NCBI GenBank assembly: GCA_945917985.1
Contig: CAMEIH010000003.1
Coordinates: 1-64,000, forward strand
DNA length: 64,000 nt
Direction of reading: 5' to 3'
Source: an uncultured Clostridium sp.
GTDB lineage: Bacteria > Bacillota > Clostridia > Lachnospirales > Lachnospiraceae
This document shows, piece by piece, positions 29,620 through 39,718 of this stretch; the first letter of the stretch is position 1, and each line of letters starts with the position of its first letter. The notes under the pieces are model-generated. The model saw nothing but the letters and a program-made list of their open reading frames with translations. It had not been told where the DNA came from and ran no database searches. The position numbers and the translations under genes were made by a program.

Positions 29620-30099
29620 ATGGCAATCAGAAACATAAGAGAAATAGGGGATCCGGTGTTGAATAAATCCTGTAAGACTGTTACAGAGATCACAGACAGG
29701 ACAAGGCAGCTGATCGATGATATGTTTGAGACCATGTATGATGCCGAAGGGGTAGGTCTTGCAGCGCCTCAGGTAGGGATCTTAAAAAGGATCGTTGTGG
29801 TGGATGTGACGGGAGAAGATCCCATTCTTTTGATCAACCCTGTGATTATGGAAACAAGCGGGGAACAGACGGGAAATGAAGGTTGCCTTTCCGTGCCGGG
29901 CAAGACAGGAGTGGTGACCCGTCCAAACTATGTGAAAGTGAAAGCCTATAATGAAAATATGGAGCCCTTTGAAATAGAGGGAACAGAACTTCTGGCAAGA
30001 GCCTTCTGCCATGAGATCGAGCATCTGGACGGACATCTGTATGTGGAAAAGGTTGAAGGAGAATTGATGAATACCGAGAGCCCAGATTTTGAAGATTAA
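29620..30099 (+). CDS. def: Peptide deformylase
   Basis: 'EGVGLAAPQVG', 'NEGCLSVPG', 'AFCHEIEHLDGHLYVEK'. Confidence 0.96.
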   Translation: MAIRNIREIGDPVLNKSCKTVTEITDRTRQLIDDMFETMYDAEGVGLAAPQVGILKRIVVVDVTGEDPILLINPVIMETSGEQTGNEGCLSVPGKTGVVTRPNYVKVKAYNENMEPFEIEGTELLARAFCHEIEHLDGHLYVEKVEGELMNTESPDFED

Positions 30100-30140
30100 T
30101 GACTGACCGGTATCAAAAACCATTCATAATGGAGGAGAAG

Positions 30141-31067
30141 ATGAAGATTATTTATATGGGAACGCCTGATTTTTCGGTTGCTCCTTTAGAGGCGATCATT
30201 CGGGCAGGACATGAAGTGACAGCAGTAGTGACCCAGCCTGACAAACAAAAGGGAAGAGGCAAGGAAGTGCAGATGACACCGGTAAAGGAATGTGCTTTAA
30301 GTCATGGCATTCCGGTGCTCCAGCCTGTTAAAATAAAGGAACCGGAGGCTGTGGCAGAGCTGAAAAAGTATCCGGCGGACATTTTTGTGGTTGCCGCTTT
30401 CGGACAGCTTCTTACTGAGGAAATTTTGAATATGCCTAAATTCGGCTGTATCAATATTCACGCATCCCTCCTTCCCGCTTACAGAGGAGCCGCGCCCATC
30501 CAGCGGGTAATCATAAATGGTGAAGAGAAGACCGGTGTCACGATTCAGCAGATGGCGAAAGGCTTGGACACGGGCGATATGCTGCTTAAAAAAGAGATCT
30601 CCATTGATCCCAAGGAAACTGGGGGAAGCCTTCATGACAAGCTGTCGGCGGCAGGGGCGGAGCTGATCGTGGAAGCACTTTCAAAGATTGAAAAGGGTGA
30701 GGTGGTGCCGGAAAAGCAGGATGATGCTTTATCCTGTTATGCGAAAAAGTTGGATAAAGCCATGGGACTGATCGATTTTGATCAGAATGCGGTTTCCATT
30801 GAACGGTTGATCAGAGGCTTAAATCCATGGCCAAGTGCCTACACCCTGTATAAAGGAAAAACTTTAAAAATCTGGGAGGCGGATGTGGTGCCTTTGGAGA
30901 AAAAAGAAGAACCCGGAACCGTGGTTTTCGTGGCGAAGGATTTTTTTGATATTGCGACAAAAGAGGGGGCTCTTCGTGTGAAGAGTCTGCAGCTGGAAGG
31001 AAAAAAGAAAGTAGCGGTAAAGGATTTCCTTCTCGGCTATGAAATTGTCTGCGGAATGAAGTTTTAA
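30141..31067 (+). CDS. fmt: Methionyl-tRNA formyltransferase
   Basis: 'MKIIYMGTPDFSVAPLEAII', 'NIHASLLPAYRGAAPIQRVI'; ATG at 30141 preferred to 30099. Confidence 0.96.
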   Translation: MKIIYMGTPDFSVAPLEAIIRAGHEVTAVVTQPDKQKGRGKEVQMTPVKECALSHGIPVLQPVKIKEPEAVAELKKYPADIFVVAAFGQLLTEEILNMPKFGCINIHASLLPAYRGAAPIQRVIINGEEKTGVTIQQMAKGLDTGDMLLKKEISIDPKETGGSLHDKLSAAGAELIVEALSKIEKGEVVPEKQDDALSCYAKKLDKAMGLIDFDQNAVSIERLIRGLNPWPSAYTLYKGKTLKIWEADVVPLEKKEEPGTVVFVAKDFFDIATKEGALRVKSLQLEGKKKVAVKDFLLGYEIVCGMKF

Positions 31068-31089
31068 TTGATGTCTGGAGGAGTGAAAG

Positions 31090-31809
31090 ATGTTTTACGG
31101 TTATGATCCTACTTATATTCTGGTGCTAATCGGAGCTATACTCTGCATGCTTGCAAGCTCCCGTGTGAACAGTACCTACAATAAATATTCCCGTGTCAGA
31201 TGCAGATGCGGAATGACAGGTGCGGAGGCAGCAGATAGAATCCTTCGTATGTCAGGAATAAACGATGTGCAAATCCAGCATGTCAGCGGAAATCTGACGG
31301 ACCATTATGATCCCAGGAATAAGGTGCTTCGCCTGTCGGATTCTGTCTATGATTCCATGTCCGTAGCGGCAATCGGTGTGGCGGCACATGAATGTGGACA
31401 TGCTCTGCAGCATCACAAGGGATATCTTCCCTTAAAGCTTCGTTCTGCCCTTGTTCCGCTTGCCAACCTTGGTTCTAAGCTGGGACTTCCGCTGGTGATT
31501 CTGGGACTTATCCTGGGAATCGGTTTTGAACTTCCGGGCGGTGGTTACTTTTCTTTGGCTACCATAGGAATATGGGTGTTTTCCCTGGCAGTCCTTTTTC
31601 AGATCGTGACTTTGCCTGTGGAATTCAATGCTTCCGGAAGAGCGCTTAAAATGCTTGGAAATTACGGAATCATGAGTGATGATGAGGTGGACGATTGTAA
31701 GAGAGTGCTGGGAGCGGCGGCTCTTACCTATGTGGCAGCGGCGGCATCTTCTATTTTGCAGCTTCTCCGTCTGGTACTTCTTTCGGGAAGACGAAGAAGA
31801 GATGACTAA
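31090..31809 (+). CDS. Neutral zinc metallopeptidase (YugP-like)
   Basis: 'AIGVAAHECGHALQHHKGYLPLKLRS' HExxH-like motif with TM segments. Confidence 0.92.
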   Translation: MFYGYDPTYILVLIGAILCMLASSRVNSTYNKYSRVRCRCGMTGAEAADRILRMSGINDVQIQHVSGNLTDHYDPRNKVLRLSDSVYDSMSVAAIGVAAHECGHALQHHKGYLPLKLRSALVPLANLGSKLGLPLVILGLILGIGFELPGGGYFSLATIGIWVFSLAVLFQIVTLPVEFNASGRALKMLGNYGIMSDDEVDDCKRVLGAAALTYVAAAASSILQLLRLVLLSGRRRRDD

Positions 31810-31830
31810 AAGCCGGAAGGGAACGGAACG

Positions 31831-33180
31831 TTGGAAAACACAAGGGAACTGGCAGTAAACATGCTGCTTGAAATTGCAGAACAGAATAAATACAGTCATC
31901 TGGTAATCAGAAACGTCCTTGACAAGTATAATTATATGGATGGCAGAGATAAGGCCTTCTTAAAAAGGATAACGGAGGGAACGCTTGAGAGAAAGATTGA
32001 GATTGATTATGTGCTGAATCAGTTTTCCAAGGTTTCTGTTTCCAAAATGAAGCCGTTTATCCGGAATCTATTAAGAGTCAGTGTCTATCAGCTGCTTTTT
32101 ATGGACAGTGTTCCTGAGCGTGCCGTGTGTAATGAGGCGGTAAAACTTGCAGGAAAACGCGGATTTAAAAATCTACAGGGGTTTGTCAACGGCGTACTCA
32201 GAAATATTGCCAGAAAGAAAGAGGAAATCAGCTGGCCGGATGAGGGAAAGAATACGGCCGGCTATTTGTCTGTAAAGTATTCCATGCCTGAGTGGCTGGT
32301 AGAAAAATTTCTTTCCGAGCGGGGAGCTTTGCAGACGAAAAAGATGCTGGAAAGCTTTCTTGAGGCATCTCCCGTTACGGTCCGCTTAAAGGAAACTCTA
32401 AAGGAAGAGGACAGAGAGGTTTTCCTGAATGAAATGAAAAAGAGCGGCGTAAGGGTCAAAAAACACCCTTATCTGCCGTATGCATTTGAGATTCTGAATG
32501 CAGAAGGAATCAGTGCCCTTCCGGGGTTTACAGAAGGGCTGTTTATGGTTCAGGATGTGAGCAGTATGCTGGTGTGTGAGGCAGCTGACATCAAGAAGGG
32601 AGACAGAGTGATCGATGTGTGCGCTTCTCCCGGAGGAAAGGCCTTACATGCGGCAGAGAAGCTGCAGGGAACAGGCTTTGTATCGGCAAGAGACCTGACA
32701 GAGTATAAAGCAGAAATGATTCGGGATAATATAAGAAGAATGAATGTAAAGAATGTGGAAGCTTTTGTGTCCGATGCAAGGCAGCTTCGAGAAGAGGATG
32801 TGGAAACAGCGGACGTGCTTTTGTGTGATCTTCCCTGTTCCGGGCTTGGTATTATCGGGAAAAAGACAGATATCAAGTATCATGTGTCAGAAGAGGGACT
32901 AAAGCAGCTTAAGGAGCTTCAAAGAGAAATCTTAAGTGTAGTCTGGCAGTATGTGAAAAAGGGTGGTGTTCTTATTTACAGTACCTGTACCGTCAATCCC
33001 GATGAAAACGAAGAAAACGTAAAATGGTTCACCGAAAATTATCCCTTTCAGACAGAAAACCTTTCTCCCTTTCTTCCGGAGTGCTTAAAGGAAGAAGGAA
33101 AAAAAGGAATGTTGCAGCTTTTGCCGGGAATTCACGAAACAGACGGCTTTTTCCTTGCAAGGCTTCGCAGGGAGGAATAA
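31831..33180 (+). CDS. rsmB: 16S rRNA (cytosine-967-C5)-methyltransferase
   Basis: NusB-like N-terminus; 'VIDVCASPGGKALHAAEKL', 'LLCDLPCSGLGII', 'LIYSTCTVNPDENE'. Confidence 0.94.
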   Translation: MENTRELAVNMLLEIAEQNKYSHLVIRNVLDKYNYMDGRDKAFLKRITEGTLERKIEIDYVLNQFSKVSVSKMKPFIRNLLRVSVYQLLFMDSVPERAVCNEAVKLAGKRGFKNLQGFVNGVLRNIARKKEEISWPDEGKNTAGYLSVKYSMPEWLVEKFLSERGALQTKKMLESFLEASPVTVRLKETLKEEDREVFLNEMKKSGVRVKKHPYLPYAFEILNAEGISALPGFTEGLFMVQDVSSMLVCEAADIKKGDRVIDVCASPGGKALHAAEKLQGTGFVSARDLTEYKAEMIRDNIRRMNVKNVEAFVSDARQLREEDVETADVLLCDLPCSGLGIIGKKTDIKYHVSEEGLKQLKELQREILSVVWQYVKKGGVLIYSTCTVNPDENEENVKWFTENYPFQTENLSPFLPECLKEEGKKGMLQLLPGIHETDGFFLARLRREE

Positions 33181-33181
33181 G

Positions 33182-34219
33182 ATGATCGATATCAAATCAA
33201 TGACCCTGGAAGAATTGAAGACAGATATGGCAGAGCTTTCGGAAAAGCCTTTCCGGGCAAAGCAGCTGTATGAATGGATGCACAAAAAGCTGGCAGAGAG
33301 CTTTGATGAGATGACAAACATTTCTGCTGCACTGAAGGAAAAATGCAGACAGCGTTACAGCTATACAAACCTTAAGTGTATCAGACAGCAGGAGTCAAAA
33401 ATAGACGGAACAAAAAAATTTCTTTTTGAACTTAGTGACGGCAATGTGGTGGAAAGTGTGTGGATGAAATATAAACACGGAAACAGTGTCTGTATTTCCT
33501 CCCAGGTGGGATGCCGCATGGGCTGTGCATTTTGTGCTTCCACCCTGGACGGCCTCGCACGGAATCTTGCGCCTTCTGAAATGCTGGATCAGATTTATGC
33601 CATCACCCGTCTGACAGGAGAAAGAGTTTCCAATGTGGTGGTTATGGGAACAGGGGAACCTCTTGATAATTTTGACAATCTTCTTATCTTTATCAGGCTT
33701 CTTACAGATGAGGAAGGGTTACATATCAGCCAGAGAAACCTTACGGTATCCACCTGTGGTCTTGTGCCGAAAATCAGAGAGCTGGCAGAGAAAAAACTAC
33801 AGATCACACTGGCCCTCTCCCTGCATGCCACCACAGATGAAAAGAGAAGAAAGCTGATGCCCATTGCCAATAAATATTCCATCCGTGAGCTGATGGAAGC
33901 GTGCAGCTACTATTTTGATCAGACGGGGAGAAGGATTACCTTCGAATACAGTCTGGTGGGCGGTGTAAATGATACCGATGAGGATGCAGGCGAGCTTATT
34001 GAGCTGGTAAAACCCTTAAACTGTCATGTAAATCTGATTCCCGTAAACCCCATAAAGGAACGGAATTTTGTGCAGTCAGAAGGCAGTGCGATTCAGGCAT
34101 TTAAAAATAAACTTGAAAAAAACGGAATAAATGTTACTATTAGAAGGGAAATGGGAAGAGATATTGATGGTGCCTGCGGACAACTTAGGCGTAGACATAT
34201 AGAGCGGTCACTGCAATAG
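33182..34219 (+). CDS. rlmN: 23S rRNA/tRNA A2503 methyltransferase RlmN
   Basis: 'CISSQVGCRMGCAFCASTLDGLARNL' CxxxCxxC, 'VVMGTGEPLDNFDN'; ATG at 33182 with RBS. Confidence 0.96.
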   Translation: MIDIKSMTLEELKTDMAELSEKPFRAKQLYEWMHKKLAESFDEMTNISAALKEKCRQRYSYTNLKCIRQQESKIDGTKKFLFELSDGNVVESVWMKYKHGNSVCISSQVGCRMGCAFCASTLDGLARNLAPSEMLDQIYAITRLTGERVSNVVVMGTGEPLDNFDNLLIFIRLLTDEEGLHISQRNLTVSTCGLVPKIRELAEKKLQITLALSLHATTDEKRRKLMPIANKYSIRELMEACSYYFDQTGRRITFEYSLVGGVNDTDEDAGELIELVKPLNCHVNLIPVNPIKERNFVQSEGSAIQAFKNKLEKNGINVTIRREMGRDIDGACGQLRRRHIERSLQ

Positions 34220-34231
34220 GAGGTAAGAAAA

Positions 34232-34972
34232 GTGATTAAGTCCTTTTCTGTAACGGATATCGGAAGAAAAAGAAAACTGAATCAGGATTTTGTGTATTCG
34301 TCGGATGAGCCGGTAGGAAATCTTCCCAATGTTTATATTGTGGCGGATGGTATGGGAGGACATCAGGCCGGCGATTATGCTTCCAAATGCACGGTAGAGA
34401 CCATGGTAAGGGAGATACGGGGCTGTTTTGAAAAGAGTCCCATCCGTATCTTAAGCAAGGCAATCAGGATAGCCAACGATCAGGTCAGAAAGAAGGCAAG
34501 GGAAGATGAAAGTCTGCTTGGTATGGGAACCACGGTAGTAGCTGCGACCTGCCTCGGAAAGTATCTGCAGGTTGCCAATGTGGGAGACAGCAGACTGTAC
34601 ATCATCAATGATGAAGTCAGACAAATTACAAGAGACCATTCCCTGGTGGAAGAGATGGTTCGAATGGGTGGGATTGACAGAGAGGCTGCAAGAAATCACC
34701 CGGATAAAAATATTATTACCAGAGCAATCGGTGCAAGAGATACCATAGAGATAGACTTCTTTCATGAAGAATTGAAAAGCGGTGATATTGTGCTAATGTG
34801 CTCCGACGGACTGACCAATATGTTAGAGGACGAGGAAATCGGCAGAATTTTAAGAAGTCAGGGTACCATAGAAGAGAGAGCGGAAGAACTGATAGAAGCG
34901 GCCAATCAAAATGGCGGCAGAGATAACATAGCGGTAATCGTAATTGATATGTTCGCCGAAGAAGGCAGATAG
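34232..34972 (+). CDS. PP2C-family Ser/Thr phosphatase (Stp/PrpC)
   Basis: 'YIVADGMGGHQAGDYAS', 'VANVGDSRLYIIND', 'LMCSDGLTNML'; GTG start; precedes the PASTA kinase. Confidence 0.94.
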   Translation: MIKSFSVTDIGRKRKLNQDFVYSSDEPVGNLPNVYIVADGMGGHQAGDYASKCTVETMVREIRGCFEKSPIRILSKAIRIANDQVRKKAREDESLLGMGTTVVAATCLGKYLQVANVGDSRLYIINDEVRQITRDHSLVEEMVRMGGIDREAARNHPDKNIITRAIGARDTIEIDFFHEELKSGDIVLMCSDGLTNMLEDEEIGRILRSQGTIEERAEELIEAANQNGGRDNIAVIVIDMFAEEGR

Positions 34973-35004
34973 AAGCTGCCCATTACGCATGGAGAGGTTA
35001 GATC

Positions 35005-37194
35005 ATGATTAAAATAGGAATGATGATAGGAGACAGATACGAAATACTGGAAAAGATCGGTACAGGCGGAATGTCTGATGTGTACAAAGCAAAGGATCAT
35101 AAGCTGAATCGATTCGTTGCTGTCAAAGTCTTAAAACAGGAATTCAGTGAAAATGCCAACTTTGTTTCTAAATTCAGGATTGAAGCACAGGCAGCAGCAG
35201 GGCTGACACATCCCAATATCGTGAATGTGTATGATGTAGGAGAGGAAGAGGGAATCTACTATATTGTAATGGAACTGGTGGAGGGAATCACTCTCAAAAA
35301 ATACATTGAGAAGAAAGCCAGACTTTCGGTAAAAGAGGCCATCAGTATCGCCATTCAGGTCAGCATGGGGATAGAAGCTGCCCACAATAATCACATTATT
35401 CACCGCGATATCAAGCCTCAGAATATTATTATTTCCAAGGAAGGTAAGGTAAAGGTAACGGATTTCGGAATTGCCAAGGCAGCCACCAGCAACACGATTA
35501 CTTCCAATGTGATGGGATCGGTTCACTATACCTCTCCGGAGCAGGCAAGAGGCGGATATTCCGATGAAAAGAGCGATATCTATTCCCTTGGTATCACTAT
35601 GTTTGAAATGCTGACCGGACGGGTGCCGTTTAACGGCGAGACAACGGTTGCCATTGCCATCAAGCATATTCAGGAGGAAATGCCCTCACCCAGAGATTAT
35701 GTTCCGGAAATACCGGTCAGCGTGGAGCAGATCGTGTTCAAGTGCTGTCAGAAAAGCCCGGATCGAAGATATCAGTCCATGGGAGAGCTGATCGTGGATC
35801 TCAAAAGATCTTTGATGAATCCGGATGAGGATTTTGTACAGATAGCAGATCCTGATAAGGAAGCATCCACCCGCATGATCACAGACAAGGACATTTCCCA
35901 AATCAAGAAACAGTCTGAGAGACGGGATTCCATGGAAGAAGCCATGCATCTTCGGAAGGAAAAAGATGTAAAAAAGGCTGTCAAAAAGAAAAAGGTCAAG
36001 AAAAAGAGCAGTGCTCCTGTTCCGAAAGAAACATCCAAGAAAAAGGTGTATACGGAAGAGGATTATGAGGAGGACGATTATAAAGATGACGAGGAGGCAG
36101 GATACGATTCGAAGATGGAACGTGTCACTACCGTGCTTGCAGTGGTAGCTGCGGTTGTCATCGGTTGTATTGTATTATTTCTGGTGGGAAGAGCCTTTGG
36201 CATTTTCCGGTTCGGCTCATCGGGGAACGGAGAAGAAACTGAGATTTCAGAAGAGAAACAGCAGGTAGAGATGATTGAAGTGGTGGGCAAAAACATCGAT
36301 GATGTGAAGGTTGCACTTCTGAAATTGAACCTGACTCCTGAAATTGAATATAAAGAAAGTACGGAATATAAGCAGGGAATCGTGATGGACTCCAGTGTCA
36401 AAAAAGGAGAGATGGTGGATACGGGAACCAATGTGGTTCTGACAGTCAGCGCCGGCTCCGAAGGAATTGAGGTTCCCAAAGTAATCGGACTTACAGAGGC
36501 AGAGGCAGTATCCAATCTGGAACAGAAAGGCTTTAACGTAAATAAGACGGAGGGCTTTGACCAGTATATCAAAGAAGGAAGTATTATCAGCCAGTCGCCG
36601 GAGGGTGGCAGTAAGGCAGCATCCGGTGCTACCGTTACCATCTGTATCAGCAAGGGAGCCGAAAATGCAAAGATCAAGGTTCCCGATGTGATGGGAAAGG
36701 GAGAAGAGGAGGCTATGAGTCTTCTGGTGGAAGCCGGACTGCAGCTGGGAACAGTGAGCGAGGTAAACAATGAGGATCCTGCGCTTGCGGGACTGGTGTG
36801 TTACCAAAGCTATTCTGTAGGCGCATATGTGGAACCAGGAACAGCTGTGGATATTCATATCAGCCTTGGACCTACACAGGCTACCTACAGATTCTCTGAC
36901 AGTATTACACCGCCTACCCAGGAGGAGGATCCCAATTACAAGGCAGGAACTATGGTGACAGTGACGCTGATGGCTGATGACGGTACCCAGCTGATGAGTA
37001 CACAGACATCCTCATTCCCGATTGCCGCACAGAATATCACCGGGATTCAGACAGATACAGGTTATATTTTATTTCAATATCAGAATACTACGGAAGCCAC
37101 CAATGTAACGAATGAGGATGGCACCGTCACAACGATAGAAGGCACTACAGAAAATAAGGAGATTCATCGTCCTGTTACCTTTATCCAGGAATAG
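35005..37194 (+). CDS. PASTA-domain Ser/Thr kinase (PknB/PrkC/Stk1)
   Basis: 'IHRDIKPQNIIISKEGKVKVTDFGIAKAA'; TM segment; tandem PASTA repeats. Confidence 0.95.
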   Translation: MIKIGMMIGDRYEILEKIGTGGMSDVYKAKDHKLNRFVAVKVLKQEFSENANFVSKFRIEAQAAAGLTHPNIVNVYDVGEEEGIYYIVMELVEGITLKKYIEKKARLSVKEAISIAIQVSMGIEAAHNNHIIHRDIKPQNIIISKEGKVKVTDFGIAKAATSNTITSNVMGSVHYTSPEQARGGYSDEKSDIYSLGITMFEMLTGRVPFNGETTVAIAIKHIQEEMPSPRDYVPEIPVSVEQIVFKCCQKSPDRRYQSMGELIVDLKRSLMNPDEDFVQIADPDKEASTRMITDKDISQIKKQSERRDSMEEAMHLRKEKDVKKAVKKKKVKKKSSAPVPKETSKKKVYTEEDYEEDDYKDDEEAGYDSKMERVTTVLAVVAAVVIGCIVLFLVGRAFGIFRFGSSGNGEETEISEEKQQVEMIEVVGKNIDDVKVALLKLNLTPEIEYKESTEYKQGIVMDSSVKKGEMVDTGTNVVLTVSAGSEGIEVPKVIGLTEAEAVSNLEQKGFNVNKTEGFDQYIKEGSIISQSPEGGSKAASGATVTICISKGAENAKIKVPDVMGKGEEEAMSLLVEAGLQLGTVSEVNNEDPALAGLVCYQSYSVGAYVEPGTAVDIHISLGPTQATYRFSDSITPPTQEEDPNYKAGTMVTVTLMADDGTQLMSTQTSSFPIAAQNITGIQTDTGYILFQYQNTTEATNVTNEDGTVTTIEGTTENKEIHRPVTFIQE

Positions 37195-37214
37195 AGCAGG
37201 CAGGATGGCACTAT

Positions 37215-38090
37215 ATGCAGGGAAAGATCATTAAGGGAATTGCAGGGTTCTATTATGTCTATACAACCGAGGGGATCGTGGAATGTAAGGCAAAGGGAAT
37301 CTTTAGAAAAGAACAGATTAAGCCTCTCGTGGGAGATCTGGTCTCCATAGAACTGACAGACAAGGAAAAGCTGCTTGGCAATATTGTGGATATTCTTCCG
37401 AGAAAGAATCAGCTGATCAGACCGGCAGCAGCCAATATCGATCAGGCACTGGTGATCTTTGCCATTGTAAAGCCGGACCCCAATTACAATCTGCTTGACA
37501 GATTTCTGATCAATATGGAGCAGCAAAAGCTGCCCTGTATCATCTGCTTTAACAAAAAGGATATTGCATCGGAAGAGGAGAAGGCAGAGCTTGTGTCAGC
37601 TTACGGCGGCTGCGGATACGAGGTCCTGTTCGTCAGCGGAAAGCAAAATGAGGGGATTGAGGAGATCAAAGCCCGTTTGCAGGGAAAAACTACGGTGGTG
37701 GCAGGTCCAAGCGGTGTCGGCAAGTCTACCATCATCAATGCTCTTTGTCCCCAGGCGCAGATGGAAACGGGAGAGATCAGCAGGAAGATCGAACGTGGAA
37801 AGCATACCACAAGGCATGCCGAGCTGTTTGCTGTATCAGAGGACACTTATATCTGTGATACACCGGGATTTACGTCCCTTTCTCTTTTTGATATGGAGAA
37901 GGAGGATCTGCAGGGATTCTATCCTGAATTTGCAGAATATGAGAAGAACTGTAAGTTTGGAGGTTGCTCCCATATCAGTGAGCCGGTGTGCGGCGTGAAG
38001 GATGCACTTAATGAGGGGAAGATCAGCAGGGTCAGGTATGAGAATTATGTGATGTTGTATGAGGAACTTAAAGGAAAGAAGAAGTATTAG
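37215..38090 (+). CDS. rsgA: Ribosome small subunit-dependent GTPase A
   Basis: Circularly permuted GTPase motifs 'NKKD', 'GPSGVGKSTIINAL', 'CDTPGFTSL'; C-terminal Zn-binding 'CKFGGCSHISEPVCGV'. Confidence 0.95.
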   Translation: MQGKIIKGIAGFYYVYTTEGIVECKAKGIFRKEQIKPLVGDLVSIELTDKEKLLGNIVDILPRKNQLIRPAAANIDQALVIFAIVKPDPNYNLLDRFLINMEQQKLPCIICFNKKDIASEEEKAELVSAYGGCGYEVLFVSGKQNEGIEEIKARLQGKTTVVAGPSGVGKSTIINALCPQAQMETGEISRKIERGKHTTRHAELFAVSEDTYICDTPGFTSLSLFDMEKEDLQGFYPEFAEYEKNCKFGGCSHISEPVCGVKDALNEGKISRVRYENYVMLYEELKGKKKY

Positions 38091-38131
38091 TTTTTTTAAC
38101 ATAGGAATAATTAAAGATTAAAATATTGGAA

Positions 38132-38288
38132 AACAAAATCCGCAAAAATCAATCCGCTGCTCATGTGCACTAAGCGCTTCAATGAGCCTCAGAGATTAAA
38201 ACCGTGTTCAGCAAAGGCTTCCACGGTTTTATGAGTCTCATTTACGCAGTGCCCAAATCGCAGGAAATTGATTTTTGCGGATTTTGTT
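38132..38288. repeat. 157-bp nested palindromic element (MITE/REP-like or structured RNA)
   Basis: Perfect 22-bp terminal inverted repeat aacaaaatccgcaaaaatcaat ... attgatttttgcggattttgtt, with inner aaaaccgtg/cacggtttt and aatgag/ctcatt pairs. Confidence 0.8.
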
Positions 38289-38430
38289 ATGGAATGGTTT
38301 AAATCAAAAATAAAAGCAAAATGATGATGATAATGGTAATGAAAGAAATAAAAAAGCGATTAAGGGTATAAAAAATGAAAAAAATCAAAAAATAGTACCG
38401 TGAAACGGCAATTAATGATATAATCAGTTC

Positions 38431-39693
38431 ATGGAAAGGAGTGGAACGATGTTTCTTAATGTATATCCAAGAGAGAAATATTTAAAAAAAATGCGTCCTT
38501 TTTTTGATTCGGATATTATTAAGGTTATTACCGGTATCAGAAGATGTGGTAAATCATTTCTGTTAAAGGGAATTATGAATGAACTCTGTAACAGGGGAAT
38601 TAATGAATCGAGAATTATCTATATTCCGCTGGATAAAAGAGGATTTAAGAATATTAAAACACCTGATCAGCTGGAAGAGAAAATTGAATCCAAGATAGAA
38701 GATGATGGATTTTACTATCTTTTTATTGACGAAGTTCAGAATGTAACAGGATTTGAAAGTGTGGTTCAGGCTTATGCTGAAGAGGGATATTCTGTGTTTC
38801 TTACAGGATCCAACTCCTATCTTCTGAGTGATGAGATTTCAACAAAACTGACCGGAAGGTACTTGAGCTTTGAGACATATACTCTGGATTTTGATGAATA
38901 TCTTGATATGAAAAAGTATTATTATCTCGATATTAACCCTAATATGGATACAGAATTTAGTGAGTATATTTTAAATGGTGGATTTCCTAAGACGCTGGAA
39001 TTCCCGGATGTTAGTACGAGACAAGTTTATACAAGAGGAATTATACAGGAAATATTTGAAAAGGATGTAAAAACGAGGAAGAGGATATCGAATGTTGCAG
39101 TATATGAAAGAGTGCAGTCATTTTTACTAAATAATTACGCTGCGCCGTTTTCAATCTCAAATCTTTTGGATTGCCTGAAGGATGAAGGGTATTCTACAAA
39201 GCCTTCAACTGTACATGGATACATTGAGGATCTTAAGAAAGCAAAAATTGTATATGAGTGCAATCGGTTTGACCTTAAGAGCAAAAAGGCAGTAAAGAGA
39301 GAACAGAAGTATTATCTTGCAGACTTGGCAATTTTTTTTGCGATGAATACAGATAATCGATTGAGCTTTGGCCCGTCTCTTGAAAATATAGTATATCTAT
39401 ATTTGGTGAGTCATGATTATCAGGTAAGTATTGGCAGAATCGGTAAGTTTGAATGTGATTTTATAGCAAGAGATAAAAATCAGAATTATGCGTACATTCA
39501 GGTAGCTTATACCCTGCATGGAGAAGATGCAAAAGCCACTGAAAAAATAAAAGAAAGAGAATACAGGCCATTCAGAGAGATTAGGGATGGTTATCCAAGA
39601 TATATTATTTCATTGGATAAGTTTCTTGATCAACAGGAAGGTGTTCACCATATAAATGCAATTGATCTGTTCTTGGGTAAAGTGAAAATTTGA
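38431..39693 (+). CDS. ATP-binding protein, AAA + DUF4143-type
   Basis: 'VITGIRRCGKSFLLKGIM', 'YLFIDEVQNVTGFESVVQAYAEEGYSVFLTGSNSYLLSDEISTKLTGRYLSFE', PDDEXK-like C-terminus 'YQVSIGRIGKFECDFIAR'. Confidence 0.9.
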   Translation: MERSGTMFLNVYPREKYLKKMRPFFDSDIIKVITGIRRCGKSFLLKGIMNELCNRGINESRIIYIPLDKRGFKNIKTPDQLEEKIESKIEDDGFYYLFIDEVQNVTGFESVVQAYAEEGYSVFLTGSNSYLLSDEISTKLTGRYLSFETYTLDFDEYLDMKKYYYLDINPNMDTEFSEYILNGGFPKTLEFPDVSTRQVYTRGIIQEIFEKDVKTRKRISNVAVYERVQSFLLNNYAAPFSISNLLDCLKDEGYSTKPSTVHGYIEDLKKAKIVYECNRFDLKSKKAVKREQKYYLADLAIFFAMNTDNRLSFGPSLENIVYLYLVSHDYQVSIGRIGKFECDFIARDKNQNYAYIQVAYTLHGEDAKATEKIKEREYRPFREIRDGYPRYIISLDKFLDQQEGVHHINAIDLFLGKVKI

Positions 39694-39718
39694 AAAGGAT
39701 AGTAACAGGTGAAAATAA

